Positions 18,221 through 27,514 are shown, counted from the stretch's first letter. The stretch is DNA of 49,844 bases from Flavobacteriales bacterium (GCA_017987115.1 JAGNUG010000014.1:1-49844); one strand, 5' to 3'. The notes: generated by a model not told the origin, from the sequence alone. Translations and numbers: made by a program.

Positions 18221-19138
18221 CTATGACTTGCGCAACCAAATGCTCAATTGCATGCCGGTACCGCTGCGGCGCATGATCCACTTCAACAGTCCATCCAAAG
18301 ATCCTGGCATGAAGGTCTGGCAGATATAGAATTCATGGAATGCGATCGCATAACCATTCTTCTTACCATTCTCCTCAAAACTCTTCAGGCCGAATTCATG
18401 CAAGTGATAAGGCGGATGCATGGGGCTCAGATTTGCCACGTAATTGCTTCCACGGATCGCGTAAGATGCATTGATCAATCTATGGATCAGCCATTGCGAA
18501 GATGGAACTTCGATCTGGACCAACCCGCCCGGCTTAAGCCAATGCATCGCTTTCCCCAAGCAATACGATGGATCATACAAATGCTCCAGAACTGCACCAA
18601 AACTTATCAGATCGAATTTACCTTCCGGGTATTCAATACTCTCAATGTCACCTAATAATATCCTGTCGGGGTCTATACCCATACGTTCGATCGCTCGGCT
18701 CCGGAAAGGTTCTGATGGCTCGAATCCGAACGTATCGAATCCTGCTTTGTTCAAAGCAATCATGGCCTTACCTATACCGGCTCCGACGTCTAGTGCGGTC
18801 ATGCCTGGCTTGAATTCCATCAAGGACCGGAAGCGGTTCAAATTGTGCCCGAAGTAATTCTCTTCCACCTTGAAGTAACCATCCACCCAATAATTCTCAG
18901 GGGGAACTCCATAATGGTCCTGCAGATCCAATGGAACGGGCATAGGGTCGGAAAATATCAAGTCGCAGCGTTTGCATTTCATCACGCTTGTGGAAACACC
19001 CTTTTTCCTCCATGGCCTGCTCCCTTGTGAACCATTCAAACGTTGGCCCATCAGATAGTGGTGCTCTGGAACTGAACCACACATATTGCATGCCTTGATC
19101 GACTTGAACGAATACCTCGGACCCAACTCACTTGTCAT
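18221..19138 (-). CDS. SAM-dependent methyltransferase with N-terminal zinc-ribbon-like motif
   Basis: A 305-residue protein. The first 60 residues contain CNMCG and, about 38 residues on, CKRC, a CxxC-CxxC pair as in methyltransferases of the TylM1/NovU-like and Methyltransf_23 kinds found in sugar clusters. The SAM motif is ALDVGAGIGKAMIALN, then FGFEPSEPF, and FGAVLEHLYDP. It lies at the head of the leftward arm, 130 bases before the GT39-like gene, and has its own promoter-like sequence upstream (19185-19218). A C-methyl or O-methyl sugar is the probable product, by setting only. Confidence 0.85.
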   Translation of the reverse strand: MTSELGPRYSFKSIKACNMCGSVPEHHYLMGQRLNGSQGSRPWRKKGVSTSVMKCKRCDLIFSDPMPVPLDLQDHYGVPPENYWVDGYFKVEENYFGHNLNRFRSLMEFKPGMTALDVGAGIGKAMIALNKAGFDTFGFEPSEPFRSRAIERMGIDPDRILLGDIESIEYPEGKFDLISFGAVLEHLYDPSYCLGKAMHWLKPGGLVQIEVPSSQWLIHRLINASYAIRGSNYVANLSPMHPPYHLHEFGLKSFEENGKKNGYAIAFHEFYICQTFMPGSLDGLLKWIMRRSGTGMQLSIWLRKS

Positions 19139-19184
19139 CCTATCCTATATCAAATTATGCAATACGTTTCCGGTATACTTCAGA

Positions 19185-19218
19185 CAAAACTATTTAAGAT
19201 CCGATATTGACGATCAAA
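19185..19218 (-). promoter_or_regulatory. Bacteroidota-type promoter (-33 TTTG / -7 TAGTTTTG)
   Basis: Read on the minus strand, TAGTTTTG (19192-19185) fits the phylum's -7 consensus TAnnTTTG exactly. TTTG (19218-19215) lies 22 bases upstream, within the spacing reported for Bacteroidota -33 elements. The box is 46 bases before the ATG of the zinc-ribbon methyltransferase at 19138. It would drive this gene and perhaps the rest of the leftward glycan arm. Confidence 0.55.
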
Positions 19219-19234
19219 GGAACGAAAGGTTGCC

Positions 19235-19699
19235 TTATTCGTGGTGATATGGGCTTCCACCCAATATGGAGAATGCACGATACAACTGCTCTGCGAACAA
19301 TACCCGGACCAATTGATGCGGAAATGTCATTGCTGATAGTGACATGATCAGGTCCGCACGCTTTCGCACTTCATCAGTGAAGCCGTATGCACCACCGATC
19401 ACGAACGCCACTTGCCGAACGCCTTGGTCACGCCAACCGCCTATTTGACCTGCGAATTGTGAACTGGTCAAGGTCTTCCCCTTTTCATCCAACACAACTA
19501 CCTTTTCACCAGGTCTGAATGCAGCTAGAATGCGCTCACTCTCGGTACGTTGCTGGTAGGCCATGTCGCCCTTACCAGACTCCTGAAGCACAACCTGCTC
19601 AACCGGAAACGTTCGTGCGAGCCGATGCGTATAATGCATTATGCCTTCCGTGACGAACCCTCGTTCACTCCTTCCTACAAGTATCAGCCTGATCTTCAT
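19235..19699 (-). CDS. rlmH: 23S rRNA (pseudouridine(1915)-N(3))-methyltransferase
   Basis: RlmH methylates pseudouridine 1915 in helix 69 of 23S rRNA using SAM and acts on assembled 70S ribosomes. The 154 residues match the family length closely. The SPOUT-fold knot is visible in FVIGGAYGFTDEVRKRADL and the C-terminal signature in SMTFPHQLVRVLFAEQLYRA-like spacing ending with GGSPYHHE. The ATG at 19699 begins MKIRLILVG, as expected. It is divergent from the DUF4783 gene with about 75 bases between. Confidence 0.96.
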   Translation of the reverse strand: MKIRLILVGRSERGFVTEGIMHYTHRLARTFPVEQVVLQESGKGDMAYQQRTESERILAAFRPGEKVVVLDEKGKTLTSSQFAGQIGGWRDQGVRQVAFVIGGAYGFTDEVRKRADLIMSLSAMTFPHQLVRVLFAEQLYRAFSILGGSPYHHE

Positions 19700-19774
19700 G
19701 CCCTTAGCGGTGTTAGTAAGTTATGGTGGACACGCTACTGCATATGGCCCGGTATTTGCCAAATTTCGCAACAA

Positions 19775-20185
19775 ATGAAACGATCAATGATCCGCTTCGC
19801 GCTACTTTTCACTTTTCTACTGCCTTTCTTTGGGCTTCAGGCCCAGGATCCGGTGAAAGATAAAGTCGTTCAAGCCATGAAGACCGGTAATTCAAAGGAG
19901 CTTGCCGACCACTTCATTCCTAACCTGGATCTAACGGTACTGGATGCCTCTGATGTATACAGCAAAGCTCAAGCTGAGCAGATACTTCGAAAGTTCTTCA
20001 ACGAGAATCCCCCTTTGGACCTCGCCATTGAGCACAGCGGTGTGAGCAAGTTCGGCGACAAATACTTCATTGGCATCCTGAAAACCAAGGATGCGCAATT
20101 CAGGACAACCTTCTTCTTGAAAAAGACCGGTGAGGAATTCCAAGTGAAACAGCTTCGCATTGAGCCGAGCAAGAACGACTTTTGA
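19775..20185 (+). CDS. DUF4783 domain-containing secreted protein
   Basis: A 136-residue protein with a cleavable signal peptide (hydrophobic segment FALLFTFLLPFFG, cleavage probably after LQAQ), so it is exported to the periplasm. The mature part has the look of an NTF2-like fold: a helix pair followed by strands (VYSKAQAEQILRKFFNENPP; YFIGILKTKDAQFRTTFFLK). It matches DUF4783, a family of unknown function that in Bacteroidota typically sits before nadC, as here. Two ATGs are possible (19775 and 19787). Its stop overlaps the non-ATG start of nadC. Confidence 0.82.
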   Translation: MKRSMIRFALLFTFLLPFFGLQAQDPVKDKVVQAMKTGNSKELADHFIPNLDLTVLDASDVYSKAQAEQILRKFFNENPPLDLAIEHSGVSKFGDKYFIGILKTKDAQFRTTFFLKKTGEEFQVKQLRIEPSKNDF

Positions 20186-21030
20186 CCGTGCTTCCACCGT
20201 TGACCGAGGAATTGATCGACCGTGCCTTTGCCGAGGATGTCGGCAATGGTGACCACACTACACTTAGCACGATACCGGCAAGTGCAGAAGGAACTGCACA
20301 ATTACTCGTGAAGGACACCGGTATCCTTGCTGGGGTCGAGCTCGCAAAGGCGATCATTGAACGCTACGACCCTAAACTGATCCCAAAGGTGTTCCTTGAC
20401 GACGGGGCACATGTGAAACCCGGTGATGCGGTCATGATCATACATGGACCTATCCGAAGCATCCTGGTGGTTGAACGCTTAATACTGAACTTCATGCAAC
20501 GCATGAGCGGTATTGCTACCTTCACGAGCAGATTCGTTTCAGCGTTAGAAGGAACGGGATGTAAGGTGTTGGATACAAGGAAAACCACACCGGGATTGCG
20601 GGAGATAGAGAAATGGGCCGTGCGTATCGGGGGTGGAATGAATCACCGAATGGGTCTGTACGACATGATGATGATCAAGGACAATCATGTGGATTTCGCA
20701 GGGGGCATTCCCCAAGCTATTGCTGCGGCCAGATCCTACCAAAAAGACCATGGTATGAATATACCGATCGAGATCGAAACACGTAACCTCATTGAGGTTC
20801 GGCAAGTTCTTGAAACCGCTGGGATCCAACGCATAATGCTTGACAATTTCACTCCTGCGGATATGATCGAAGCAGTGACCTTGATCAATAATGCATACGA
20901 GACCGAAGCATCTGGCGGAATTACGCTGGCCACCGCAAGAACCTACGCCGAAACAGGTGTCAACTTCATCTCCGTAGGTGCTCTTACGCACAGCGTAGCC
21001 TGCCTTGATCTCAGTTTGAAAGCATTGTGA
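20182..21030 (+). CDS. nadC: Nicotinate-nucleotide diphosphorylase (carboxylating)
   Basis: NadC makes nicotinate mononucleotide from quinolinate and PRPP in de novo NAD synthesis. Family motifs are DVGNGDHTT near the N-terminus, LNFMQRMSGIAT, the PRPP/quinolinate-binding stretch DTRKTTPGLREIEKWAV, then GGGMNHRMGL, KDNH, IEIETRNL and IMLDNFTP. No ATG lies near the N-terminus. The candidate starts are TTG at 20182, whose TTGA overlaps the previous stop, and GTG at 20188. Either gives about 280 residues, the usual size. Tight overlap with the genes on both sides implies one transcript. Confidence 0.95.
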   Translation: MTVLPPLTEELIDRAFAEDVGNGDHTTLSTIPASAEGTAQLLVKDTGILAGVELAKAIIERYDPKLIPKVFLDDGAHVKPGDAVMIIHGPIRSILVVERLILNFMQRMSGIATFTSRFVSALEGTGCKVLDTRKTTPGLREIEKWAVRIGGGMNHRMGLYDMMMIKDNHVDFAGGIPQAIAAARSYQKDHGMNIPIEIETRNLIEVRQVLETAGIQRIMLDNFTPADMIEAVTLINNAYETEASGGITLATARTYAETGVNFISVGALTHSVACLDLSLKAL

Positions 21031-22007
21031 TGTTGGATAGGATCAAGCGCAAGGTGCTCTTCTCCCGAGTATTCCGGCGATTGGTTGGCCGCGCTGACAA
21101 TGTGATCCTACCCGGCTTTGAAGGTTTCAGTATTTACAGGATAGGAAGATTCTTCCTACAAGCTTTGACCGATGGGCAAATGACCATGCGTGCCTCAGCG
21201 ATCGCGTTCAAAGTATTCATCGCTTTCTTCCCAGCGGTGATCATGCTCCTCACATTGATCCCATTCATCCCGATCGATGATTTCCAGATCAAACTCCTAA
21301 TTACATTCCGTGATCTTTTACCACCGGAAGTTTACAAATTCATTGAGACAACGCTACACGACCTTTTGGTCAAAAAACACGGTACACTTTTATCCGTGAG
21401 CTTCTTGATAGGAATATACCTGGCCAGCAATAGCATCGACGCGATCCTTGAAGGCTTCAGCCAGAGCACCAATCTGCATACCTGGCATAGTCCCTTGAAG
21501 CAACGCATGCTGAGCATGGGTCTTTTACTTGTTCTGCCGATCTTGGGACTTATCGGAATTCCGATATTGACCATGAGCGGAATTGCCATTGATCGGCTCA
21601 CGGATTACAGCATTCTTACAAACCAACTACAGGTATATGCGCTGGTTGCTGCGAAATGGCTGATATCCACATTGCTTGTTCTTAGTTTCGTATCGATGTT
21701 ATACGCCGCAGGTGATCCGACCTCACCTAAATTCAGATTGATCACCCCAGGGGCACTCTTGGCCATGTTCCTTGTACTCGTGATCTCCCAAGCACTGGCT
21801 TTCGTATTCAGCAACATTACAGATTACAATGCTTTGTACGGATCCATAGGCGCTATTCTGGCTGTTCAGTTGTGGATCTATTTCAATATGCTAGGGTTGC
21901 TTATTGGGCATGAGTTGAACGCCGCGATCGTAAAAGCCAGTGTGGAACACAGTGCAAACCTGAAGGTCAGGAAACAAGCCATTGCCAGCCCCAGCAGACC
22001 GACATAG
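21030..22007 (+). CDS. YihY/BrkB family inner-membrane protein
   Basis: A 325-residue protein with about six transmembrane segments, of the YihY/BrkB family (formerly called ribonuclease BN). The signature near helix 1 is MRASAIAFKVFIAFFPAVIM, followed by LTLIPFIPI, and near the end NITDYNALYGSIGAILAVQL with the conserved YGSIGA. Members are inner-membrane proteins with proposed transport or virulence roles that are not well established. The start ATG at 21030 overlaps the nadC stop by one base; a GTG one codon upstream is an alternative. The C-terminal tail (about 20 residues) is polar and basic. Confidence 0.88.
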   Translation: MLDRIKRKVLFSRVFRRLVGRADNVILPGFEGFSIYRIGRFFLQALTDGQMTMRASAIAFKVFIAFFPAVIMLLTLIPFIPIDDFQIKLLITFRDLLPPEVYKFIETTLHDLLVKKHGTLLSVSFLIGIYLASNSIDAILEGFSQSTNLHTWHSPLKQRMLSMGLLLVLPILGLIGIPILTMSGIAIDRLTDYSILTNQLQVYALVAAKWLISTLLVLSFVSMLYAAGDPTSPKFRLITPGALLAMFLVLVISQALAFVFSNITDYNALYGSIGAILAVQLWIYFNMLGLLIGHELNAAIVKASVEHSANLKVRKQAIASPSRPT

Positions 22008-22052
22008 GAAGAGGTCGGATCGTATTCCTTAATACCTTGGTCCCCCTTGACC

Positions 22053-25000
22053 ATGCGCATTCCAGCGATACTCGTTTTGACCCTTTTGATCAGTGGTGCT
22101 TTTGCGCAGCGTTTCGCACCATTGCAGCCGCCGAACTCGTATCGTAACGCGGATAATCCTCTTTACTGGAAGAACAGACCGCCTTACCCTGGATATTGGC
22201 AGCAGGACGTGCACTACTTGATCAAGGGCCGATTGAATGATATGGACGATGTATTGAACGGAGATCTAACGCTTTATTACCAGAACAACTCCCCGGATAC
22301 GCTCCACTTCGTTTACTTCCATTTGTACCAAGAAGCCTATGTAAAAGGTTCATACTTGGAGAATAAGCAAGATGATGAAGGAAGAAAGAAAGGCTCCTTT
22401 TCATCGCTACCATACGGTGGCACACGTGTGCATGACATCACCTCAAATGGAGACACGCTCCGATCGGAACAGGACAATACGGTACTGAAAGTTTGGCTGA
22501 ATGCTCCATTACCTCCTAGCGAACGCGTCACGTTACGAATGGATTTCGATACCCATTGGTCAACAGCGATACAAAGGCGTATGAAACTTTACAACGCATG
22601 GGGTTACAAGCATTTCACGGGTGTGCATTGGTATCCACGGATCGCAGTATATGATCGTAAATTCGGTTGGGATACACAGCAACATCTAGGCAGCGAATTC
22701 TATGGCGATTTCGGAGCATTCGATGTGGAACTCGACTTCCCGAACCAATACGTTGTGGATGCTACGGGTTGGCTACAGAATGAACCGGCTGTACTTCCAG
22801 CAGAACTGAAAGCGAAACTGGCGCTCAGCAATTTCAAGGATAAACCATGGAACGAACGCCCTTCCGTCGTCATCATTCCGGATACATCGATCCGCAAAGT
22901 GTGGAAATTCCATGCAGAGAATGTCCATGACTTTGCCTTCACGGCTGATCCCACTTACCGAATTGGGGAATCGACCTGGAATGGTGTTAAGTGTGTCGCG
23001 CTTGTTCAGGAACCGCATGCAAGTGGTTGGCAGAATGCAGCGGAATACACCGCAAAGATCATTGAATGTTTCAGTCGTGATTTCGGAATGTATGCTTACC
23101 CGAAAATGATCGTGGCTGATGCGCGTGACGGCATGGAGTACCCCATGATTACGATGGATAGTGGTAATGAACCAAATTACCGCAGTTTGTTCGTCCACGA
23201 GGTAGGGCACAACTGGTTCTTCGGCATGTTGGGCAATAATGAAACATACCGGGCATTCATGGATGAAGGATTCACCCAATTCCTAACGGCTTGGGGATTG
23301 GAACATATCGATGGCGATACAATGGTTGAAACACCCGCCAAGAACTCATACGAACGTGGCTTTACCGAACCAAGTCTTGCTCGCGAGGAAGAGGTCTATT
23401 ACAGCTACCAGCGTGATGCCGTGAAAGATCAATTACCTCCGATCAATGTCCATAGCGATGAATTCGGACATGTTGAAGGGCTGGGCAGAGGCTATGGCCA
23501 TGTGTATACCAAGACCGCTGTTATGCTCTACAATTTGCAGTACGTTCTGGGCGACTCTCTCTTTTTGGCAGCCATGAAAAACTATGTGGAGCAATGGAAG
23601 ATCTGCCATCCCTATCCAGAGGATATGAGGCAAAGTTTCATCGAGTTCACACATGTGGACCTCAACTGGTTCTTTGATCAATGGATTGAAACCGACAAGC
23701 GGATCGATTATGCCATTCGCGGAGTGAAACACAAGAATCGCAATGAAGGACAGGAGATCCGTCTGTTGAGAAAAGGGGATCTACATATGCCGATAGACCT
23801 TCGTATTACAGCGAACGACGGCAAGAATTACGACTATTACATACCCAATGCATGGTTCGAAAAAAAGACCGGAGCAACGTTGCTTCCGCGTTGGATCGGG
23901 TATGATGAACTTGCTCGTGACCATACCGCCCGAGTGGACATTCCCACTGGAATTGCGAATGTTCGAATTGACACAACAGGGCGCTTGGCTGATGCCTATT
24001 TATTGAACAATAGCATGCATGTACCGGTGAACATCATGTTCGATCACCATATCCGAAATAGACCGGATCGACATGCCTACGAGGTATTCGCTCGCCCGGA
24101 CATTTGGTGGAATGGTTACGACGGAATAAAAGCCGGAGTTCATTTGAACAGTAGTTACTTGAAGTACAAACACCAGATCCATTTCAGCGCTTGGCTCAAC
24201 ACCGGGATCGGACAGTATTTACCCGCGACCAATAGAGCGCTGATGGACACTGTACCCGGAAACAAGGACGTTGGATTCGATCCGTTCTCGTTCAATTTCA
24301 GATACGAGAACGGTACGGAAAAGATCCTCAAGGGCTCATCCGTTTATCTATTGGCCCGTATTCTTGACGGCATGGAACGGTACGGCGGCGGTTGGCATTG
24401 GAAACTACCGGACCGCAATACCGAAGTTGATGCTCGCTTGCTGTATTTCATCCGAAAAGACAGTACGGACCTCACCTACTTACTCTATCCTGACCATTGG
24501 GATCTTGATCGGTTGAACGGCGTATTCGATATTGAACTTACACATCGCTACGACCGTGGAATCGGAGATGGAAAATTGGATCTGGACCTGCGCAGCAGTG
24601 CGGTCGGATCGGATAGCCGATATGGTCAGGTCCGCTTAACCAATATCAACGAGAAGAAGATCAGTGGTCTGCAACTCCGGACCCGCATCATGGGGCAATA
24701 CGGTTCCGGTAACACACCTCGCGAAAGTGCATTGTACATGGCGGGAGGGAATCCCGAGGAAATGATGGAGAACAAGTACATGCGAAGTGTAGGTTTTGCA
24801 CCGTATGATTGGCTTGGATATAGCGGCGATGTGAACCACCTTCAGTTCGGTGGCGGTCTTGGCCTTCGCGGTTATGCCGGGTATTTGGCTCCCGAGTACA
24901 CTGCGGATAGCGCGATCGTTTACACGTACATGGGCAATACGGGAACAGCAGTAAATGCTGAATTGGACCTGGATGGTCTGATCCGCTTCAGACCCGGAAA

Positions 25001-25280
25001 ACTTGCGCGTTACCTCCACTTGGATGTTTATCTGTTCGGTGATATCGGTTCCATGGCCTACACTACCGTAAGCAACGGAAATGAACAGATCACATTCGCG
25101 AAACCGCGCGCAGATGCTGGTGCCGGCGTTGCGCTTACGATCAAGAAATTCGGTCCTCTGGTCGACATCAAACCACTGACCATCCGATTCGACATGCCCT
25201 TGATCCTCTCTGCGCTGCCCGCCGGGCAACCCGATAATTTTGCGTTCAGGTATGTTGTTGCTATTGGGCGTAGTTTTTGA
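22053..25280 (+). CDS. M1 family metallopeptidase fused to a C-terminal outer-membrane-barrel-like domain
   Basis: A 1075-residue exported protein: signal peptide MRIPAILVLTLLISGAFA, then a gluzincin M1 aminopeptidase domain to about residue 640. The exopeptidase motif appears as DGMEYP and the zinc site as HEVGH at 382-386 with E405, the exact 18-residue spacing of HExxH-x18-E. The remaining 430 residues are unlike a usual M1 C-terminal domain. They are rich in alternating hydrophobic strands, contain GGGLGLRGYAGY (LRGY at 938-941) and later LHLDVYLFGDIGSMAY, and end in FRYVVAIGRSF with a terminal Phe. These are features of Omp85-superfamily barrels. I infer an outer-membrane-anchored aminopeptidase. 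ATG at 22053 is preferred to an in-frame TTG two codons upstream. Confidence 0.85.
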   Translation: MRIPAILVLTLLISGAFAQRFAPLQPPNSYRNADNPLYWKNRPPYPGYWQQDVHYLIKGRLNDMDDVLNGDLTLYYQNNSPDTLHFVYFHLYQEAYVKGSYLENKQDDEGRKKGSFSSLPYGGTRVHDITSNGDTLRSEQDNTVLKVWLNAPLPPSERVTLRMDFDTHWSTAIQRRMKLYNAWGYKHFTGVHWYPRIAVYDRKFGWDTQQHLGSEFYGDFGAFDVELDFPNQYVVDATGWLQNEPAVLPAELKAKLALSNFKDKPWNERPSVVIIPDTSIRKVWKFHAENVHDFAFTADPTYRIGESTWNGVKCVALVQEPHASGWQNAAEYTAKIIECFSRDFGMYAYPKMIVADARDGMEYPMITMDSGNEPNYRSLFVHEVGHNWFFGMLGNNETYRAFMDEGFTQFLTAWGLEHIDGDTMVETPAKNSYERGFTEPSLAREEEVYYSYQRDAVKDQLPPINVHSDEFGHVEGLGRGYGHVYTKTAVMLYNLQYVLGDSLFLAAMKNYVEQWKICHPYPEDMRQSFIEFTHVDLNWFFDQWIETDKRIDYAIRGVKHKNRNEGQEIRLLRKGDLHMPIDLRITANDGKNYDYYIPNAWFEKKTGATLLPRWIGYDELARDHTARVDIPTGIANVRIDTTGRLADAYLLNNSMHVPVNIMFDHHIRNRPDRHAYEVFARPDIWWNGYDGIKAGVHLNSSYLKYKHQIHFSAWLNTGIGQYLPATNRALMDTVPGNKDVGFDPFSFNFRYENGTEKILKGSSVYLLARILDGMERYGGGWHWKLPDRNTEVDARLLYFIRKDSTDLTYLLYPDHWDLDRLNGVFDIELTHRYDRGIGDGKLDLDLRSSAVGSDSRYGQVRLTNINEKKISGLQLRTRIMGQYGSGNTPRESALYMAGGNPEEMMENKYMRSVGFAPYDWLGYSGDVNHLQFGGGLGLRGYAGYLAPEYTADSAIVYTYMGNTGTAVNAELDLDGLIRFRPGKLARYLHLDVYLFGDIGSMAYTTVSNGNEQITFAKPRADAGAGVALTIKKFGPLVDIKPLTIRFDMPLILSALPAGQPDNFAFRYVVAIGRSF

Positions 25281-25282
25281 TC

Positions 25283-25687
25283 ATGCGCAACTTTCTTGCT
25301 CTTATCAGCCTTATTTCTGTTCCCTTGTTCGCTCAGGACATCAGCGGCCGTTGGACCACGATTGATGATAACACCGGTGCAAAACGCTCAGTGGTGGAGA
25401 TCACGATAACTAACGGAATTGCAAGCGGCACCATCGTTGACATCCATGATAAGACCAAAATGGACAACACGTGTACCAAATGCACGGACGACCGGAAAGA
25501 CAAACGGATATTAGGACTCCCCATCATTAGGAACATGAAAAAGGACGGCGATGAATGGGAAGATGGCACCATCCTGGACCCAGAGAATGGTAAAATCTAT
25601 GATTGCAAGATCTGGCTGGAGGACGGAAAATTGCAAGTCCGCGGTTACGTTGCTTTTTTCTACCGGACGCAAGTGTGGGTGCGGTGA
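25283..25687 (+). CDS. DUF2147 domain-containing secreted protein
   Basis: A 134-residue protein with a signal peptide (MRNFLALISLISVPLFAQ) followed by the DUF2147 fold. The opening DISGRWTTIDDNTGAKRSVVEI and closing DCKIWLEDGKLQVRGYV are characteristic, as in lipocalin-like periplasmic proteins. A CTKC pair sits in the middle. The function is unknown. It begins just after the M1 peptidase stop, with 2 bases between, so it is probably co-transcribed. It ends 4 bases before the stop of the convergent glycosyltransferase gene. Confidence 0.88.
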   Translation: MRNFLALISLISVPLFAQDISGRWTTIDDNTGAKRSVVEITITNGIASGTIVDIHDKTKMDNTCTKCTDDRKDKRILGLPIIRNMKKDGDEWEDGTILDPENGKIYDCKIWLEDGKLQVRGYVAFFYRTQVWVR

Positions 25688-25691
25688 TTGC

Positions 25692-26762
25692 CTATTTGCT
25701 AAGGGTATTGACCAACTCCAGGAATTTGTTCCGCGCATTCGGCGGCCACCTGTTCATGATGCGATTCCTCGCCCTTACACCAAGTGCACTACTATCCGAG
25801 TCCAATGCCTTTGCGATCAAAGTCTCAAGTTGGAGCAGATCCTTCGTTTGAAGAATGAAGCCCGTATCACCAACGATCTCTGGCAATGCCGCAACTGAGC
25901 TTACGATCGGTATACAGCCACAAAGCATTGCTTCACATGGCGCACTTGGAAAACCTTCCCACATGCTCAACTGCAAATAGAATTCATGGCTGGCATAATA
26001 CGCCGGCAGATCTTCATACGGTACGGACCGGACCAACTTGAGATTACTTGGAACGGGCGGGTAGCTCATCCCTTCAGTGTCCCCAAGAATAGTAAATTCA
26101 AGTGATGGAAACCTTTCCGCCATGGCGAAGATCAGATCGGCACCTTTACGATAAAAATTCGGTGCGTTCATTCTGCTGACCGTCAAGAATGTGCCGCGCA
26201 TGCGCTCTCCCATTGGCTTGAACCGTTCGGGATCATATCCATATTGCAAAATGGTATACGGCGTAAGAATATCGGGGAATAATCCACGGTAACCTTGTAC
26301 CGTGGGGTCTCTCGGATCAGGCGAATAGACATATCGACTTTCGACCAAGCTTGCATCCACCGGTGCCAAATGTTTGGCATTTCGCAAACTCCAACGCACA
26401 AGAAATCCATATGGCCAACGCGTGTGATCGCCATAACCGAAGGATGGAAATTTCACGCATTCGGTACCACCTAGAACCAACAACGCAGGTACACTGAGCA
26501 ATTTTCCCAGCATAACGGGCAGAACGGAATGATAACCAGCGAACTGGGTTACCGAGATATGGGCGTTAGGAAGATTTCGTATCAAGAAGATCAATTGCCG
26601 TAACAGTACGACAGGGGTGAATATCTTGCGCCCTGGAGAAAAATGAAAGTATTTGAGGTCGAAGTGTTCTCGCAAAAGAAGGACGTCATTTCTCGAAAAG
26701 GAAGCGGTAACATTGGTACAATAGACCAAACGCTTCTTTGGCCCTTCTTGTGCTGCGATCAT
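25692..26762 (-). CDS. Glycosyltransferase family 4 protein
   Basis: A 356-residue GT-B enzyme starting at ATG 26762; three codons upstream an in-frame TTG exists but fits less well. The donor-binding half shows TVSRMNAPNFYRKGADLIF, then EFTILGD, and the E-x7-E region EGFPSAPCEAMLCGCIPIVS. The acceptor half has VLGGTECVKFPSFGYGDH. It is divergent from the epimerase gene with 50 bases between, and convergent with the DUF2147 gene. It opens the second glycan block. Confidence 0.88.
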   Translation of the reverse strand: MIAAQEGPKKRLVYCTNVTASFSRNDVLLLREHFDLKYFHFSPGRKIFTPVVLLRQLIFLIRNLPNAHISVTQFAGYHSVLPVMLGKLLSVPALLVLGGTECVKFPSFGYGDHTRWPYGFLVRWSLRNAKHLAPVDASLVESRYVYSPDPRDPTVQGYRGLFPDILTPYTILQYGYDPERFKPMGERMRGTFLTVSRMNAPNFYRKGADLIFAMAERFPSLEFTILGDTEGMSYPPVPSNLKLVRSVPYEDLPAYYASHEFYLQLSMWEGFPSAPCEAMLCGCIPIVSSVAALPEIVGDTGFILQTKDLLQLETLIAKALDSDSSALGVRARNRIMNRWPPNARNKFLELVNTLSK

Positions 26763-26812
26763 GAAGCGCAAATCTATTCAGCCTGCGACCAATCCGTTCT
26801 TCTCTACCAACG

Positions 26813-27502
26813 ATGTTGATCGGGTCAGGCATGCTGGCGAATGCGTTCTCGGCATTCGAAAAGGACCCGGAAGTGTGCATTTTTGCTTCGGGCGTGAGTC
26901 GTTCCAGCGAAACCGGACCATCCGCATTTTTGCGCGAGCTAAATTTGCTTTCCGAACAGGATAGCGCTTTACACCTTGTATACTTCAGTACTTGCAGTCT
27001 CTATGATCCAACCTTACAGAACTCGCCCTATATCCTGCACAAACGCAATGCAGAGCAATTGATCACAGAGCGATTCGGTAGTAACTTGATCGTTAGGTTA
27101 CCCAATATGATCGGCAATACCCGGAATCCGAATACGTTGACCAATTTCCTTCGCGATCGTATTCTACGCAATGAACACTTTGAAGTATTCCGGAACGCAA
27201 CACGATACCTTTTGGATGTTGATGACATTGTGGAAGACCTTTCGCCGATCATTGCAGCACGGAATGGACCAGCGTCGACGTTGGATGTGTGTGGATCTTC
27301 TCCTATCAAGCTTCCATTGCTCGTTGAGATGATGGAGAAGATCCTTGATCATAAAGGCGACCATGATCTTGTGGATAAAGGCCAACCCTATCAAGTGGAT
27401 AATTCGAAATTTCTTGACCTGATCCACCCCGAGCGATCAATGCGATATGAAGATCAGGATCTGTTCAGCACGCTTTCCAAATACTACGCAAGGAGCCGCT
27501 GA
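26813..27502 (+). CDS. NAD-dependent epimerase/dehydratase-family protein (short SDR)
   Basis: A 229-residue protein with a Rossmann start MLIGSGMLANAF and a catalytic-type Ser/Tyr/Lys set: STCSLYD followed by YILHK (Y-x3-K). Length and motifs fit short extended-SDR proteins found in sugar-modification clusters. The usual TGxxGxxG motif is reduced to GSGMLA, so cofactor binding should be checked. The likely role is modification of a nucleotide sugar, inferred from the family and setting. The FkbM gene follows after 12 bases. Confidence 0.75.
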   Translation: MLIGSGMLANAFSAFEKDPEVCIFASGVSRSSETGPSAFLRELNLLSEQDSALHLVYFSTCSLYDPTLQNSPYILHKRNAEQLITERFGSNLIVRLPNMIGNTRNPNTLTNFLRDRILRNEHFEVFRNATRYLLDVDDIVEDLSPIIAARNGPASTLDVCGSSPIKLPLLVEMMEKILDHKGDHDLVDKGQPYQVDNSKFLDLIHPERSMRYEDQDLFSTLSKYYARSR

Positions 27503-27510
27503 TATATTTG
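27503..27510 (+). promoter_or_regulatory. TAnnTTTG box just before the second FkbM gene
   Basis: TATATTTG matches the Bacteroidota -7 consensus, with only four bases to the ATG at 27515. If real, the transcript would be almost leaderless. No -33 TTG was found at the usual distance, so a chance match is quite possible. Confidence 0.2.
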
Positions 27511-27514
27511 ACCA

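Noticed and set aside
19550-19774. N-terminal extension of the DUF4783 frame
   Set aside because: It runs antisense through rlmH and would bury the signal peptide at 19775.
24636-25229. 197-codon antisense frame in the 3' part of the M1 peptidase gene
   Set aside because: Shadow of the coding strand; the peptide looks random and Cys/Arg-rich.
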